From Nocardioides deserti (GTDB taxonomy: Bacteria; Actinomycetota; Actinomycetes; Propionibacteriales; Nocardioidaceae), in the NCBI RefSeq assembly GCF_014266025.1, contig NZ_JACMYC010000005.1, forward strand, positions 62,001-126,000: a stretch of DNA of 64,000 nucleotides, in the 5' to 3' direction. Made by a program: the position numbers and the translations under genes. Below, in pieces: positions 54,008 through 63,880 of this stretch (positions are counted from its first letter, which is position 1; each line of letters begins with the position of its first letter). Under the pieces are notes generated by a model. It was not told the DNA's origin and did no database searches. It saw nothing but the letters and a program-made list of their open reading frames with translations.

Positions 54008-57000
54008 GTGCCGCAGTCCTCTGGCAACCCGTCCTCCGACCGTTCCACCGGCTCGGAGCCACCCGCTGACTTCGGAGCCAACGAGTGGCTCGTCGAGGCG
54101 ATGCACGAGCAGTACGAGAAGGACCCCGCGAGCGTCGATCCGCGGTGGGTGGAGTACTTCCGCAACGGCGGCGGCAACGGCTCGTCGAACGGGTCGAGCA
54201 ACGGCTCCTCGAACAGCGCGTCGGTGAAGACCGAGACCAAGGCCCAGCCGAAGCGAGAGGCCTCGAAGAAGGAGACCCCGAAGCAGGCCGCCGAGCCGAA
54301 GCAGGCACAGAAGCAGGCACAGAAGCAGGCCCCCCAGCAGGAGGCCGAGAAGAAGACCGAGCCGAAGGCGACGCCGCGGCCGGAGAGCAAGGCCGCCGAG
54401 CCGGCCAAGGGCACCTCCTCCCCCGAGCCCAAGGAGAAGCGCCCCGCCGAGCCCGCCCAGGCGAGCGACGAGCCGTCGTACACCGTGCTCCGCGGCATCG
54501 CGGGCGCCACGGCGAAGAACATGGACATCTCGCTGTCGGTCCCGACGGCGACGTCGGTGCGCAACATCCCGGTCAAGCTGCTGTGGGACAACCGGATCGT
54601 CATCAACGGCCACCTCGAGCGCGCGCGCGGCGGCAAGGTGTCGTTCACCCACCTCATCGGCTACGCGATCATCAAGGCGATCAAGGCGCAGCCGGCGATG
54701 AACAACACCTACGACGAGATCGACGGCAAGCCGACCATGGTGACGCCGGCGCACATCAACCTCGGCCTCGCGATCGACCAGGTCAAGGCGGACGGCACCC
54801 GCCAGCTGGTCGCGCCGTCGATCAAGGCCTGCGAGTCGATGGACTTCGCGCAGTTCTGGACCGCCTACGAGGACATCGTCCGCAAGGCGAAGAACAACAA
54901 GCTGACGATGGAGGACTACTCCGGCACGACCGTCAGCCTCACCAACGTCGGCGGACTGGGGACCAACAACTCGGTCCCGCGCCTGATGAAGGGCCAGGCG
55001 GCGATCATCGGCGTCGGCTCGATGGACTACCCGCCGGAGTTCCAGGGCGCCTCCGAGGAGACGATCGCGCGCAACGCGATCTCCCGCATCCTGACGATGA
55101 CCTCGACCTACGACCACCGCGTCATCCAGGGCGCGCAGTCCGGCGAGTTCCTCGGCCAGGTCGCCAGGTACCTCCTGGGCCAGGACGGCTTCTACGACGA
55201 GATCTTCCGCTCGCTGCGCATCCCCTACGAGCCGATCCGCTGGAACGCCGACGTCTCGGCCTCCCACGACGACGAGATCGACAAGCAGGCCCGGATCCTC
55301 GAGCTGATCCACGCCTACCGCGTGCGCGGCCACCTGATGGCCGACACCGACCCGCTGGAGTACCGCCAGCGCAGCCACCCCGACCTGCGCATCGAGTCCC
55401 ACGGCCTGACGCTGTGGGACCTCGACCGCGAGTTCCCCACCGGCTCCTTCGGCGGCGAGGGCCGGCGCTTCATGAAGCTGCGCCACATCCTGGGCACGCT
55501 GCGCGACTCCTACTGCCGCACCACCGGCATCGAGTACATGCACATCATGGACCCCGAGCAGCGGCAGTGGATCCAGGAGCGCGTCGAGCAGCCGCACCAG
55601 AAGCCGCCGCGCGAGGAGCAGCTGCGGATCCTGCTGAAGCTCAACCAGGCCGAGGCGTTCGAGACCTTCCTGCAGACGAAGTTCGTCGGTCAGAAGCGGT
55701 TCTCCCTCGAGGGCGGCGAGACCACGATCCCGGTCATCGACGAGATCTGCGAGGCCGCCGCCCAGGCCGACCTCGACGAGGTCACGATCGGCATGGCCCA
55801 CCGCGGTCGCCTCAACGTGCTGGCCAACATCGTGGGCAAGAAGTACTCCCAGATCTTCCGCGAGTTCGAGGGCAACATCGACCCGCGCACGGTCCAGGGC
55901 TCCGGCGACGTGAAGTACCACCTCGGCGCCGAGGGCGAGTTCGAGGCCGGCTCGGGCCACAAGATCAACGTGTCCGTGGCCGCGAACCCGTCGCACCTCG
56001 AGGCGGTCGACCCGGTGCTCGAGGGCATCGCGCGCGCCAAGCAGGACGTGCTCGACCGCGGTCCGGAGTACCCCGTGCTGCCGCTGCTCGTCCACGGCGA
56101 CGCGGCGTTCGCGGGCCAGGGCGTCGTGGCCGAGACGCTCAACCTCTCCCAGCTGCGCGGCTACCGCACCGGCGGCACGATCCACGTGATCGTCAACAAC
56201 CAGGTCGGCTTCACGACCTCGCCGGGCTCCTCACGGTCCTCGCTGTACGCCACGGACGTGGCGCGCATGGTCCAGGCGCCGATCTTCCACGTCAACGGCG
56301 ACGACCCCGAGGCCTGCATCCGGGTCGCGCGACTCGCCTTCGAGTACCGCCAGGCGTTCAACAAGGACGTCGTCATCGACCTCGTCTGCTACCGCCGCCG
56401 CGGCCACAACGAGGGCGACGACCCGTCGTACACCCAGCCGCTCATGTACGACCTCATCGAGCAGAAGCGCTCGGTGCGCAAGCTCTACACCGAGTCCCTC
56501 ATCGGTCGTGGCGACATCACGATCGAGGAGGCCGAGCAGGTCCTGCGCGACTACCAGCAGCAGCTCGAGCGGGTCTTCACCGAGGTCCGCGAGGCCAGCA
56601 CGCAGCCGTCGGAGTGGACGACCGTGCCGGACTACCCGGACAAGCCGGCCGGCGAGGCGAGCACCGCGATCTCGCAGGAGGTCCTGAAGCGGATCTCCGA
56701 CGCCTACACCACGCCGCCGGAGGGCTTCACCGTCCACCCGAAGGTGATGCCGCAGCTGCAGCGCCGGGCGCAGGCGATCACCGACGGCCCGATCGACTGG
56801 GGCACCGGCGAGATCCTCGCCTTCGGCTCGCTGCTCATGGACGGCCGCCCGGTCCGCCTGGCCGGCCAGGACTCGCGCCGCGGCACGTTCGTGCAGCGCT
56901 TCGCGACGATCATCGACCGCACCAACGCCGACGAGTGGACCCCGCTGAGCTCGCTCACCGAGGACCAGGCGAAGTTCCACGTCTACGACTCGCTGCTCTC

Positions 57001-57811
57001 GGAGTACGCCGCGCTCGGCTTCGAGTACGGCTACTCGGTGGCCCGTCCCGAGGCGCTCGTGCTGTGGGAGGCGCAGTTCGGTGACTTCGTCAACGGCGCG
57101 CAGACCGTCATCGACGAGTTCATCACCGCCGGCGAGAGCAAGTGGAACCAGCAGTCGGGTGTCGTGCTGCTGCTGCCGCACGGCTACGAGGGCCAGGGCG
57201 CGGACCACTCCTCCGCCCGGATCGAGCGGTTCCTGACGATGGCCGCCGACGAGGCGTTCGTCGTCGCCCAGCCGAGCAGCCCGGCGTCGTACTTCCACCT
57301 CCTGCGCCAGCACTCGCTGGGCGAGCGGCACCGCCCGCTCATCGTCTTCACGCCGAAGTCGATGCTCAAGCGCAAGGAGGCGGCCTCGCAGCCGGCGGAG
57401 TTCACCGAGGGCACGTTCCGCCCGTTCGTCGGCGACGCCGATGCCGACCCGGACAAGGTCGACACGCTGCTGCTGTGCTCGGGCCGCGTGACCTGGGACC
57501 TCATGGTCGAGCGCGGCAAGCAGGAGCAGGGCGAGCGGTTCGCCATCGGCCGCGTGGAGCAGCTCTACCCGCGCCCGACCGACGACATCAAGGCCGAGAT
57601 CGCGCGGTACCCCAACCTCAAGGAGGTGCGCTGGGTGCAGGACGAGCCGCGCAACATGGGCCCGTGGCCGCACTACCAGCTCAACGTGTGGCCCGAGGTC
57701 GACGCGAAGGTCGTGCCGGTGACCCGGCCCGCCTCCTCCTCGCCCGCCGTCGGCACCGTCAAGCGGCACCAGGCCGAGCAGAAGGAGCTGCTCGCGCAGG
57801 CGTTTGCCTGA
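54008..57811 (+). CDS. kgd: multifunctional 2-oxoglutarate decarboxylase/dehydrogenase (Kgd/OdhA)
   Basis: 1267 aa from the GTG at 54008 ([17 protein letters not shown]-like ribosome site at 53990-53996); a TTG at 53987 would add seven residues without a ribosome site. The N-terminal E1-type tail [26 protein letters not shown] is followed by a Lys/Gln/Pro/Glu linker (about 55-160), an E2-type acyltransferase domain (165-385) with active-site TYDHRVIQG (367-375), and the ThDP E1 domain to the end (for example [36 protein letters not shown]). It joins E1 and E2 activities of the 2-oxoglutarate complex, as known for actinobacteria, and is controlled there by FHA proteins OdhI/GarA. Confidence 0.97.
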   Translation: MPQSSGNPSSDRSTGSEPPADFGANEWLVEAMHEQYEKDPASVDPRWVEYFRNGGGNGSSNGSSNGSSNSASVKTETKAQPKREASKKETPKQAAEPKQAQKQAQKQAPQQEAEKKTEPKATPRPESKAAEPAKGTSSPEPKEKRPAEPAQASDEPSYTVLRGIAGATAKNMDISLSVPTATSVRNIPVKLLWDNRIVINGHLERARGGKVSFTHLIGYAIIKAIKAQPAMNNTYDEIDGKPTMVTPAHINLGLAIDQVKADGTRQLVAPSIKACESMDFAQFWTAYEDIVRKAKNNKLTMEDYSGTTVSLTNVGGLGTNNSVPRLMKGQAAIIGVGSMDYPPEFQGASEETIARNAISRILTMTSTYDHRVIQGAQSGEFLGQVARYLLGQDGFYDEIFRSLRIPYEPIRWNADVSASHDDEIDKQARILELIHAYRVRGHLMADTDPLEYRQRSHPDLRIESHGLTLWDLDREFPTGSFGGEGRRFMKLRHILGTLRDSYCRTTGIEYMHIMDPEQRQWIQERVEQPHQKPPREEQLRILLKLNQAEAFETFLQTKFVGQKRFSLEGGETTIPVIDEICEAAAQADLDEVTIGMAHRGRLNVLANIVGKKYSQIFREFEGNIDPRTVQGSGDVKYHLGAEGEFEAGSGHKINVSVAANPSHLEAVDPVLEGIARAKQDVLDRGPEYPVLPLLVHGDAAFAGQGVVAETLNLSQLRGYRTGGTIHVIVNNQVGFTTSPGSSRSSLYATDVARMVQAPIFHVNGDDPEACIRVARLAFEYRQAFNKDVVIDLVCYRRRGHNEGDDPSYTQPLMYDLIEQKRSVRKLYTESLIGRGDITIEEAEQVLRDYQQQLERVFTEVREASTQPSEWTTVPDYPDKPAGEASTAISQEVLKRISDAYTTPPEGFTVHPKVMPQLQRRAQAITDGPIDWGTGEILAFGSLLMDGRPVRLAGQDSRRGTFVQRFATIIDRTNADEWTPLSSLTEDQAKFHVYDSLLSEYAALGFEYGYSVARPEALVLWEAQFGDFVNGAQTVIDEFITAGESKWNQQSGVVLLLPHGYEGQGADHSSARIERFLTMAADEAFVVAQPSSPASYFHLLRQHSLGERHRPLIVFTPKSMLKRKEAASQPAEFTEGTFRPFVGDADADPDKVDTLLLCSGRVTWDLMVERGKQEQGERFAIGRVEQLYPRPTDDIKAEIARYPNLKEVRWVQDEPRNMGPWPHYQLNVWPEVDAKVVPVTRPASSSPAVGTVKRHQAEQKELLAQAFA

Positions 57812-57924
57812 CCGACACGCATCCGGGGTGGCCCGCGTCCGGCAACGGGCGCGGGCCGCTCGCGTTCCGCGGCACGGCTCCGGGGCCGCTCCGCAACCAG
57901 GACAGAGCACACGAGGAGAGGACG

Positions 57925-58101
57925 ATGTACTTCACCGACCGAGGCATCGAGGAGCTCGAGCGGCGCCGCGGCGACGAGGAGGTCACGTTCGCGTGGCTGG
58001 CCGAGCAGCTGCAGGCGTTCACCGACACCCACCCGGAGTTCGAGACCGCCGTGGAGCGTCTCGCCACGTGGCTCGCGAGGCTGGACGACCCCGAGGACTG
58101 A
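57925..58101 (+). CDS. DUF6104 family small protein
   Basis: 58 aa, MYFTDRGIEELERRRGDEEV then AEQLQAFTDTHPEFETAVERLATWLARLDDPED. A short acidic helical protein found after kgd in other actinobacteria. ATG with GAGGAGAGGACG upstream, 113 bp from kgd. Function unknown; it could be a complex accessory. Confidence 0.8.
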   Translation: MYFTDRGIEELERRRGDEEVTFAWLAEQLQAFTDTHPEFETAVERLATWLARLDDPED

Positions 58102-58117
58102 GGGGGATGATCAGCGG

Positions 58118-58771
58118 GTGACCGAGCCCTCCTCCCCCACCCCCGCGGCCCCGGCCGACACCACGGCGTACCCGGCGGCGCCGTGGCAGATGACCGGGTC
58201 GCTGTTCCTCTCCCTGTTCCGCGTGCCGACGAAGGTCGACGACCTGCGGCCGGCCGGGGTGTACGGCGCGGCGTTCGTGTCCTACGAGGAGCCGAGCCCC
58301 CTCACCTACTCAGAGCTGCTCGTCGCCCGCCCCGTGAAGGCGCCGGGCTCGAAGGGTCGCCGGGTCAGCATCACCGACATCTGGGTCGACTCCCCCGCGT
58401 CGGTCGCCGGCGGCCGTGAGCTGTGGGCGATCCCGAAGGGGCTGTGCGACTTCCGGCTGGAGTCGGAGTACCGCGGCCCGTTCGCCCGCACCGAGTGGAG
58501 CGCGACGCTCGACCGTCGACCGATCGCCAGCGCGCGCTTCACCGACGCGGCCCGGGTCGTGCCGCGGGTCCCGTTCAAGGGCCAGACGTGGCAGCCGGGC
58601 ATCGCCGACACCGACGGCGAGGAGCGCCGCGCGACCCTTCAGGGCAGCGCGAAGGCGATGCCGTGCTGGGGCGCCTGGGAGTTCGACCCCGACGGCCCCC
58701 TCGGCTGGCTCGCCGGCCGCCGCGCCATCGCGTCCTTCCGCATGCGTGACTTCCGGATGTCCTTCGGCTGA
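58118..58771 (+). CDS. acetoacetate decarboxylase family protein
   Basis: 217 aa with the ADC fold. SITDIWVDSPASVAGGRELWAIPKGLCDFRLE (84-115) carries Lys107, the candidate Schiff-base residue, and the family Arg/Glu are near YSELLVARPVK. Many ADC-like proteins are not acetoacetate decarboxylases, so the substrate is open. GTG start 16 bp after the DUF6104 gene, probably one transcript. Convergent with the next gene. Confidence 0.82.
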   Translation: MTEPSSPTPAAPADTTAYPAAPWQMTGSLFLSLFRVPTKVDDLRPAGVYGAAFVSYEEPSPLTYSELLVARPVKAPGSKGRRVSITDIWVDSPASVAGGRELWAIPKGLCDFRLESEYRGPFARTEWSATLDRRPIASARFTDAARVVPRVPFKGQTWQPGIADTDGEERRATLQGSAKAMPCWGAWEFDPDGPLGWLAGRRAIASFRMRDFRMSFG

Positions 58772-58805
58772 CGCTCATGCCGTCGAAGCCGTGCGGTCGC
58801 TCGGT

Positions 58806-59033
58806 TCAGTCCTGAGAGAGCTCCGGGGGCCGGTCGGTGGACTCGAGGGACGCGCGACGGGCGGCGTCGCGGAGTTCGAAGACCTCGGTGGCCAGGCCGC
58901 CGAGGGCGCCGGCGACGTCGCGGACCGCGCGGGTGAGGATCGTGGCGACCTCGCCCACGGCGGTCGCGGTCGCCTCGACCGCACCCTGCACGGCGTCCTT
59001 GCGGATCTCGGCCTTGCTGAGGTGGTCGGTCAT
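58806..59033 (-). CDS. small helical protein, 75 aa
   Basis: Reads MTDHLSKAEIRKDAVQGAVE, then Ala/Val-rich amphipathic helix (ATATAVGEVATILTRAVRDVAGALGGLATEVFELRDAARRAS). No recognised family. ATG at 59033. It lies 23 bp downstream of the desaturase gene and could be its last operon member. Confidence 0.6.
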   Translation of the reverse strand: MTDHLSKAEIRKDAVQGAVEATATAVGEVATILTRAVRDVAGALGGLATEVFELRDAARRASLESTDRPPELSQD

Positions 59034-59056
59034 GGGTCCAGTGTGTCCCCGGCGCC

Positions 59057-60238
59057 TCAGGCGGCCAAGGTGGTCTCGGACTCCGGCGCCGCGGCTGCGT
59101 CCTCGCGCTTGCGGTCCGGCAGCGCGAACCGGCAGATCTTCTTCGCGACGCTGAACAGCTGCTTGCCGAGCGGACCGGTGTTGTACGGCAGCTCGTAGCG
59201 CTCGCAGATCTCGCGGACCTCCTCGGCGACCTGCGGGTAGCGGCGCGCCGGCAGGTCGGGGAAGAGGTGGTGCTCGATCTGGTGGCTGAGGTTGCCGGTC
59301 ATGAGGTGGAAGAGCTTGCCGCCGGTGATGTTGGCGGAGCCGAGGAGCTGGCGGAAGTACCACTGGCCACGGCTCTCGTCCTCGCACTCCTCCTGGGAGA
59401 AGGTCGCGACGCCGGCCGGGAAGTGGCCGCAGAAGATGATGTTGAACGCCCACACGTTGCGCACCAGGTTGGCGGTGGCGTTGCCGGCGAAGGTCAGCGG
59501 GAACAACGGGCCGGTGAGTGCCGGGAACAGCAGGTAGTCCTTGACGGCCTGACGCCTGACCTTGCGCATGATGCCGGCGTGGAGGGCCTTGTTGTCCTCG
59601 ATCTTGCGCTTGCCGGCGACGAGGTTCTCGACCTCGAGGTCGTGCATCGCCACGCCCCACTCGAAGAACACCATCAGCAGGAACGCATAGAGCGGGTTGC
59701 CGAGGTAGTAGGGGTGCCACGGCTGGTCCTCGTCCATCCGGAGGACGCCGTAGCCGATGTCGCGGTCCTTGCCGAGGATGTTGGTGTAGGTGTGGTGGAT
59801 GTAGTTGTGGCTGTACTTCCACTGCTCGCTGGGGCACACGTTGTCCCACTCGTACATCCGCGAGCTGAGGCCGGGGTCGCCCATCCAGTCGTACTGGCCG
59901 TGCATGACGTTGTGCCCGATCTCCATGTTGTCGAGGATCTTGGACACGCTGAGCGAGGCGACGGCGAGCGGCCAGGCCGGCGGCAGGTAGAACAGCGCGC
60001 GGCCGGCCGTCTCGAAGGCGCGCTGCGCCTTCACGACGTTGCGGATGTACGTCGCGTCGGCCTCGCCGAGGTCGGCGAGGACGCGCTGGCGGATGGCGTC
60101 CATCTCCTCGCCGAACGACTCGAGCTGCTCGGGGGTGAGCCGGCCGAAGATGGTCGCCGTGCTCTCCGGGGCGCCCGGGGCGTCGGTGGTGGCAGTGGTC
60201 TCGGCGGTCTCGGTGGTGATGTGTTGGGTGGCGGTCAT
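59057..60238 (-). CDS. acyl-CoA/fatty acid desaturase (DesA3-like)
   Basis: 393-aa membrane di-iron desaturase introducing a cis double bond, probably at C9 of stearoyl/palmitoyl-CoA. Three His boxes: H109-x3-H113 (GHNVMH), H144-x3-HH149 (HNYIHH), H319-x3-HH324 (HQIEHH). Hydrophobic segments flank the boxes. Electrons should come from the adjacent ferredoxin reductase, as in the M. tuberculosis DesA3 (Rv3229c)/Rv3230c pair. 43 bp after that gene. Confidence 0.95.
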   Translation of the reverse strand: MTATQHITTETAETTATTDAPGAPESTATIFGRLTPEQLESFGEEMDAIRQRVLADLGEADATYIRNVVKAQRAFETAGRALFYLPPAWPLAVASLSVSKILDNMEIGHNVMHGQYDWMGDPGLSSRMYEWDNVCPSEQWKYSHNYIHHTYTNILGKDRDIGYGVLRMDEDQPWHPYYLGNPLYAFLLMVFFEWGVAMHDLEVENLVAGKRKIEDNKALHAGIMRKVRRQAVKDYLLFPALTGPLFPLTFAGNATANLVRNVWAFNIIFCGHFPAGVATFSQEECEDESRGQWYFRQLLGSANITGGKLFHLMTGNLSHQIEHHLFPDLPARRYPQVAEEVREICERYELPYNTGPLGKQLFSVAKKICRFALPDRKREDAAAAPESETTLAA

Positions 60239-60281
60239 GGTGTTCCTCTCGGCGGGTGCGGAGGCAGGTTCGGGAGGGTGG

Positions 60282-61361
60282 TCAGAGGTCGACGGTGCAG
60301 TCGCCGACGGGGGCGGAGACGCAGATCCGGATGTCCTCGTCCGGCAGCGAGGACTCCTCGCCGGTGAGCACGTTGCGCACGGTCCCCTCGCTCTTGCGGG
60401 AGACGCAGGAGAAGCAGATGCCCATCCGGCAGCCGGACTCGGGTGTCAGCCCGAGCGCCTCGGCCTGGTCGAGCAGCGTGTCGCCGGTGTTCGCGCCGGA
60501 GGCGCCGGAGCGGCTGAAGACGACGTCGCCCTCGGCCGCGTCGGACCCGGCGACCCTCGGCGGCTTGAAGTACTCCAGGCGGAGCGCCGGCGAGTCGGCG
60601 TACGCGCCCTTGACCGCCTCGATCAGCGGCGCCGGACCGCAGGCCCACGTGGGCACGTCGCGGTAGCCGGGGACGTGCCGCTCGAGGTACGCCGGCGACA
60701 GGGCCGGGTCGCCGAGCTCGGGGTGCAGCAGCTTGACGTCGATGCCGTGGCCGGACCGCCGGACCTCGTCGAGCTCCGCGGCGAAGATCTGGTGCTCCGG
60801 GCTCTGGGCGTAGTGCAGGAACGTCACGTGCCCGCGGTGGGTGCGGCGCTGCAGCGAGCGCAGCATCGACATGACCGGCGTGATGCCGGAGCCGCCGGAG
60901 ATGAGCAGGATCCGCTCCGGCACCGCGTCCGGGAGCACGAACTCCCCCTGGGCCTGCGAGAGATGGACCATGGTGCCCGGCCGGGCCCGCTCGACGAGGT
61001 AGCGCGAGACGAGCCCTTCGGGGTTGGCGCGCAGCGTGATCGTGAACCGGTCGCCGGGGCGGCTGTCGGGGCTGGAGATGGTGAAGACCCGGGTCGTGCG
61101 GCGGGCGCCGTCGATCTCCACGCCGACCTGGACGTGCTGCCCGGCCCGGTGGCCGCGCCAGGTCGAGGTGGGCTGGAGGGTGATCGTGGCGACCGGCGGG
61201 TGGCCGGGCACGTCGACCTCGCGGTGCACGTCGACGACGCGGGCCCGGACCTCGTGCGCGGCCCACATCGGGTTGACGAGCTCGAGGTAGCGGTCGACGC
61301 CGTGCGGCGACGTGAGCGCGGCGAGCGTGCGGCTGCGCAGGGCGGAGGTGGCGAGCCCCAT
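60282..61361 (-). CDS. ferredoxin reductase-type electron donor of desaturase
   Basis: 359-aa flavoprotein with FAD domain (RVFTISSPDSRPGD, about 94-107), NAD(P) domain (LLISGGSGITPVMSMLR, YDVPTWACGPAPLIEAV) and a C-terminal plant-type [2Fe-2S] domain with Cys311-x4-Cys316-x2-Cys319-x27-Cys347. Passes electrons from NADPH to the desaturase. ATG with AAGGAG upstream. First gene of the operon, divergent from tetR. Confidence 0.93.
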   Translation of the reverse strand: MGLATSALRSRTLAALTSPHGVDRYLELVNPMWAAHEVRARVVDVHREVDVPGHPPVATITLQPTSTWRGHRAGQHVQVGVEIDGARRTTRVFTISSPDSRPGDRFTITLRANPEGLVSRYLVERARPGTMVHLSQAQGEFVLPDAVPERILLISGGSGITPVMSMLRSLQRRTHRGHVTFLHYAQSPEHQIFAAELDEVRRSGHGIDVKLLHPELGDPALSPAYLERHVPGYRDVPTWACGPAPLIEAVKGAYADSPALRLEYFKPPRVAGSDAAEGDVVFSRSGASGANTGDTLLDQAEALGLTPESGCRMGICFSCVSRKSEGTVRNVLTGEESSLPDEDIRICVSAPVGDCTVDL

Positions 61362-61389
61362 GAGGTTGCTCCTTCGTGGGTGGCACGGG

Positions 61390-61411
61390 TTCGATGAACT
61401 GCTTCGGTGAA
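61390..61411. promoter_or_regulatory. tandem TTCGRTGAA palindromes (probable operator)
   Basis: TTCGATGAA (61390-61398) and TTCGGTGAA (61403-61411), two TTC-N3-GAA half-palindromes 13 bp apart, 29-50 bp upstream of the ferredoxin reductase start, in the divergent region with tetR. GTGCAC also occurs twice nearby (61417, 61473). Confidence 0.45.
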
Positions 61412-61507
61412 CGACTGTGCACTATCAGGTTGCCGAGAATCGATGGGGCTGGTCAAGGTCTGACCGGGTGAGGGTGCACACACGTCCACCGGCGGTGTGA
61501 CGAGGGC

Positions 61508-61513
61508 TACGAT
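61508..61513 (+). promoter_or_regulatory. -10 hexamer of leaderless tetR promoter
   Basis: TACGAT, six bases upstream of the GTG at 61520, with no ribosome site. Confidence 0.5.
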
Positions 61514-61519
61514 GGGTAC

Positions 61520-62149
61520 GTGACCGAGACGAGGGTCGAGCGCAAGGAGCGCACCCGCCGCGCGATCCTGGACGCGGCGCTGCACCTGTGCGAGGACAGC
61601 TCCCTGGTCGCCCTCTCCCTGCGCCAGGTCGCCAAGGAGGTCGGCATCGTGCCGACCGCGTTCTACCGGCACTTCGAGTCGATCGAGGCGCTCGGCCTCG
61701 CGCTGGTCGACGAGTCGTTCGTGTCGCTGCGCGCGATGCTGCGGGACGTACGCCGTGGCGAGGGCGCGGCGGGCGGCTTCGCCGACATCGTCGACTCTTC
61801 GGTGTCGATCCTCGTCGAGCACGTCCACCAGCAGCGGCAGCACTTCCGGTTCATCGCCCGCGAGCGCGCGGCCGGCCCGCCGTCGGTGCGCGAGGCGATC
61901 CGGCACGAGATCGAGCTGTGCGAGCGCGAGCTGGCCACCGACCTGGCCCGCCTCCCGGGCACCGAGGAGTGGTCGAGCGACGACCTGCGGGTGCTCTCCA
62001 ACCTGATCGTCACCGCGATGGTCGCCACCGCCGAGGCGATCCTCATCAACGCGCGGCGCCCCGACGTCGAGAAGCAGCTCGCCGAGAACGCCCGCACCCA
62101 GCTGCGCATGGTCCTCATCGGGGCCCTGCAGTGGCGCTCCAAGCCCTAG
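61520..62149 (+). CDS. TetR-family regulator (FabR-like)
   Basis: 209 aa. Helix-turn-helix ALSLRQVAKEVGIVPTAFYRHFESIEAL (about 31-58), then a ligand-binding helical domain including SVSILVEHVHQQRQHFRFIARERAAGPPSVREAIRHEI, much like regulators of unsaturated fatty acid synthesis. Divergent from the ferredoxin reductase-desaturase operon, so it probably represses it until acyl-CoA pools change. GTG start at 61520; likely leaderless. Its C-terminus is 31 bp from the convergent SDR gene. Confidence 0.9.
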   Translation: MTETRVERKERTRRAILDAALHLCEDSSLVALSLRQVAKEVGIVPTAFYRHFESIEALGLALVDESFVSLRAMLRDVRRGEGAAGGFADIVDSSVSILVEHVHQQRQHFRFIARERAAGPPSVREAIRHEIELCERELATDLARLPGTEEWSSDDLRVLSNLIVTAMVATAEAILINARRPDVEKQLAENARTQLRMVLIGALQWRSKP

Positions 62150-62180
62150 CCGGTCAGCCCTCTCTTCCAGTCGACCCGGC

Positions 62181-62864
62181 TCAGCGGGGCTGGACGAGCA
62201 CCTCCGGCACGACCGCGTCCGCGGGCAGGTCCAGCACGTGCAGGACCAGCTCGGCGACGGTCTCGGCGCGGACCCAGGCGCCGGCGTCGTACTCCTTGCC
62301 CTCCTGGCGGTGCACCTCCTCCTGCATCGGGGTGGCGGTGCGGCCGGGGAAGACCGAGGTGACGCGCACGCCGGTGCCGGCCTCCTCGGCGCGCAGGGAG
62401 TCGGCGAGGGCGCGCAGGCCGTGCTTGGAGGCGGCGTAGGCGCCCCACTCGGGCTTGGCGGTGATGCCGGCGCCGGAGTTGAGCAGGACGACCGTGCCGC
62501 GCGCGGCGCGCAGGGCGGGGAGCGTGAGCCGCGTGAGCACGGCCGGGGCGACCAGGTTGACGACCAGCTGGTCGATCCAGGCGCTGGTCGGCAGCTCCGC
62601 GACGGTGCCGAGCTCGACGACCCCGGCGGCGTGGACGACCGAGTCCAGGCGCTCGGGCAGCGCGAGCCCGTCGAGACCCGCCGGCTGGGCGAGGTCGGCG
62701 ACCAGGACGTCGGCGCCGGGGTACGCCGCCGCCAGGTCGTCCGCGCGGCGCTCGTTGCGGGCGAGGAGCACCAGGCGGTCACCGCGCTCGTGCAGCCGCC
62801 GGGTGACGACCTCGCCGATGCCGGAGCCGGCGCCGGTGACGAGGTGGGTCCGCGGGCCGGTCAC
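62181..62864 (-). CDS. short-chain dehydrogenase/reductase
   Basis: 227-aa SDR. TGAGSGIGEVV (10-20) binds NAD(P); catalytic Ser in LLNSGAGI and YAASK (about 153-157). Short, classical form. GTG start overlapping the stop of the upstream dehydrogenase (GTGA), so the two are co-translated. Substrate unknown. Confidence 0.92.
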   Translation of the reverse strand: MTGPRTHLVTGAGSGIGEVVTRRLHERGDRLVLLARNERRADDLAAAYPGADVLVADLAQPAGLDGLALPERLDSVVHAAGVVELGTVAELPTSAWIDQLVVNLVAPAVLTRLTLPALRAARGTVVLLNSGAGITAKPEWGAYAASKHGLRALADSLRAEEAGTGVRVTSVFPGRTATPMQEEVHRQEGKEYDAGAWVRAETVAELVLHVLDLPADAVVPEVLVQPR

Positions 62865-63829
62865 AGCGTGAACACCACCTTGCCGAACAGGTCACCGCCG
62901 GCCATCGCCTCGAAGCCCGCGCGGGCCTCGGTCAGTGGCAGCACGCGGTCGACCAGCGGCCGGACGCCGGTGGCGTCGAGCATCGCGACGAGGGCGGCGA
63001 GCTCGTTGCGGGTGCCCATCGTGGAACCGATCACGCGCAGCTGGCGGTAGAAGATCCGGGTCAGCTCGGCGTCGTCGGGCTGCGCGCCCGAGGTGGTGCC
63101 GGAGATGACGATCGCGCCGCCGGGTCTCAACGACCGCACCGAGTGCGACCAGGTGGCGCGCCCGACGGTCTCCATGACGGCGTCGACCTTGACCGGGAGC
63201 CGCTCGCCGCTGGCGTACACCTCGTGCGCGCCGATCTCCAGCGCCCGCTGCCGCTTGGCCTCGTCCCGGCTGGTGGCGAGCACCCGCAGGCCGGCCGCGC
63301 GCGCCAGCACGATCAGGGCAGTGGCGACACCCCCGCCGGCGCCCTGCACCAGCACGGTCTGGCCGGGCGTGCAGCGGCCCTGCGTGAAGAGCATGCGGTA
63401 CGCCGTGAGCCAGGCCGAGGGCAGGCACGCGGCCTCCTCGAAGGACAGCGAGGCCGGCTTCGGCACCAGGTTGCGGCGGGGCACGACGACCGACTCCGCG
63501 AACGTCCCCCAGTGCCGCTCGGACAGGATCGCGCGGTCGGGGTCGAGCGTCTCGTCGTCGGCCGCGCCCGGGTCGCCGATGACCGCGTGGACGACGACCT
63601 CGTTGCCGTCCTCGTCGACGCCGGCCCCGTCGCAGCCGAGCACCATCGGCAGCGCCTCGGCCTTGATCCCCACGCCGCGCAGGGTCCACAGGTCGTGGTG
63701 GTTGAGCGCGGCGGCGCGCAGGCGCACCCGCGCCCAGCCGTCGGGGACCTCCGGCTCGGGCTGCTCCCCCACCACGAGGGCGGAGAGCGGGTCGTCGGGT
63801 GCGAAGCGTTCGGCGTAGACGGCGAGCAC
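62861..63829 (-). CDS. zinc-type alcohol dehydrogenase/quinone oxidoreductase family
   Basis: 322-aa medium-chain dehydrogenase. GroES-like domain with LRAAALNHHDLWTLRG (about 32-47), cofactor loop VLVQGAGGGVATALIVLARAAGLRVLATSRDE (about 152-183). Structural zinc Cys cluster is absent; a single CDGAGV replaces the catalytic zinc site, so it is closer to the quinone oxidoreductase branch. GTG start. Confidence 0.9.
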   Translation of the reverse strand: MLAVYAERFAPDDPLSALVVGEQPEPEVPDGWARVRLRAAALNHHDLWTLRGVGIKAEALPMVLGCDGAGVDEDGNEVVVHAVIGDPGAADDETLDPDRAILSERHWGTFAESVVVPRRNLVPKPASLSFEEAACLPSAWLTAYRMLFTQGRCTPGQTVLVQGAGGGVATALIVLARAAGLRVLATSRDEAKRQRALEIGAHEVYASGERLPVKVDAVMETVGRATWSHSVRSLRPGGAIVISGTTSGAQPDDAELTRIFYRQLRVIGSTMGTRNELAALVAMLDATGVRPLVDRVLPLTEARAGFEAMAGGDLFGKVVFTL

Positions 63830-63880
63830 GGCGGTCCGGTGCCCCTCTCGGCGGCGGCTCAGCAGCCGGTCAGCGGTCGG

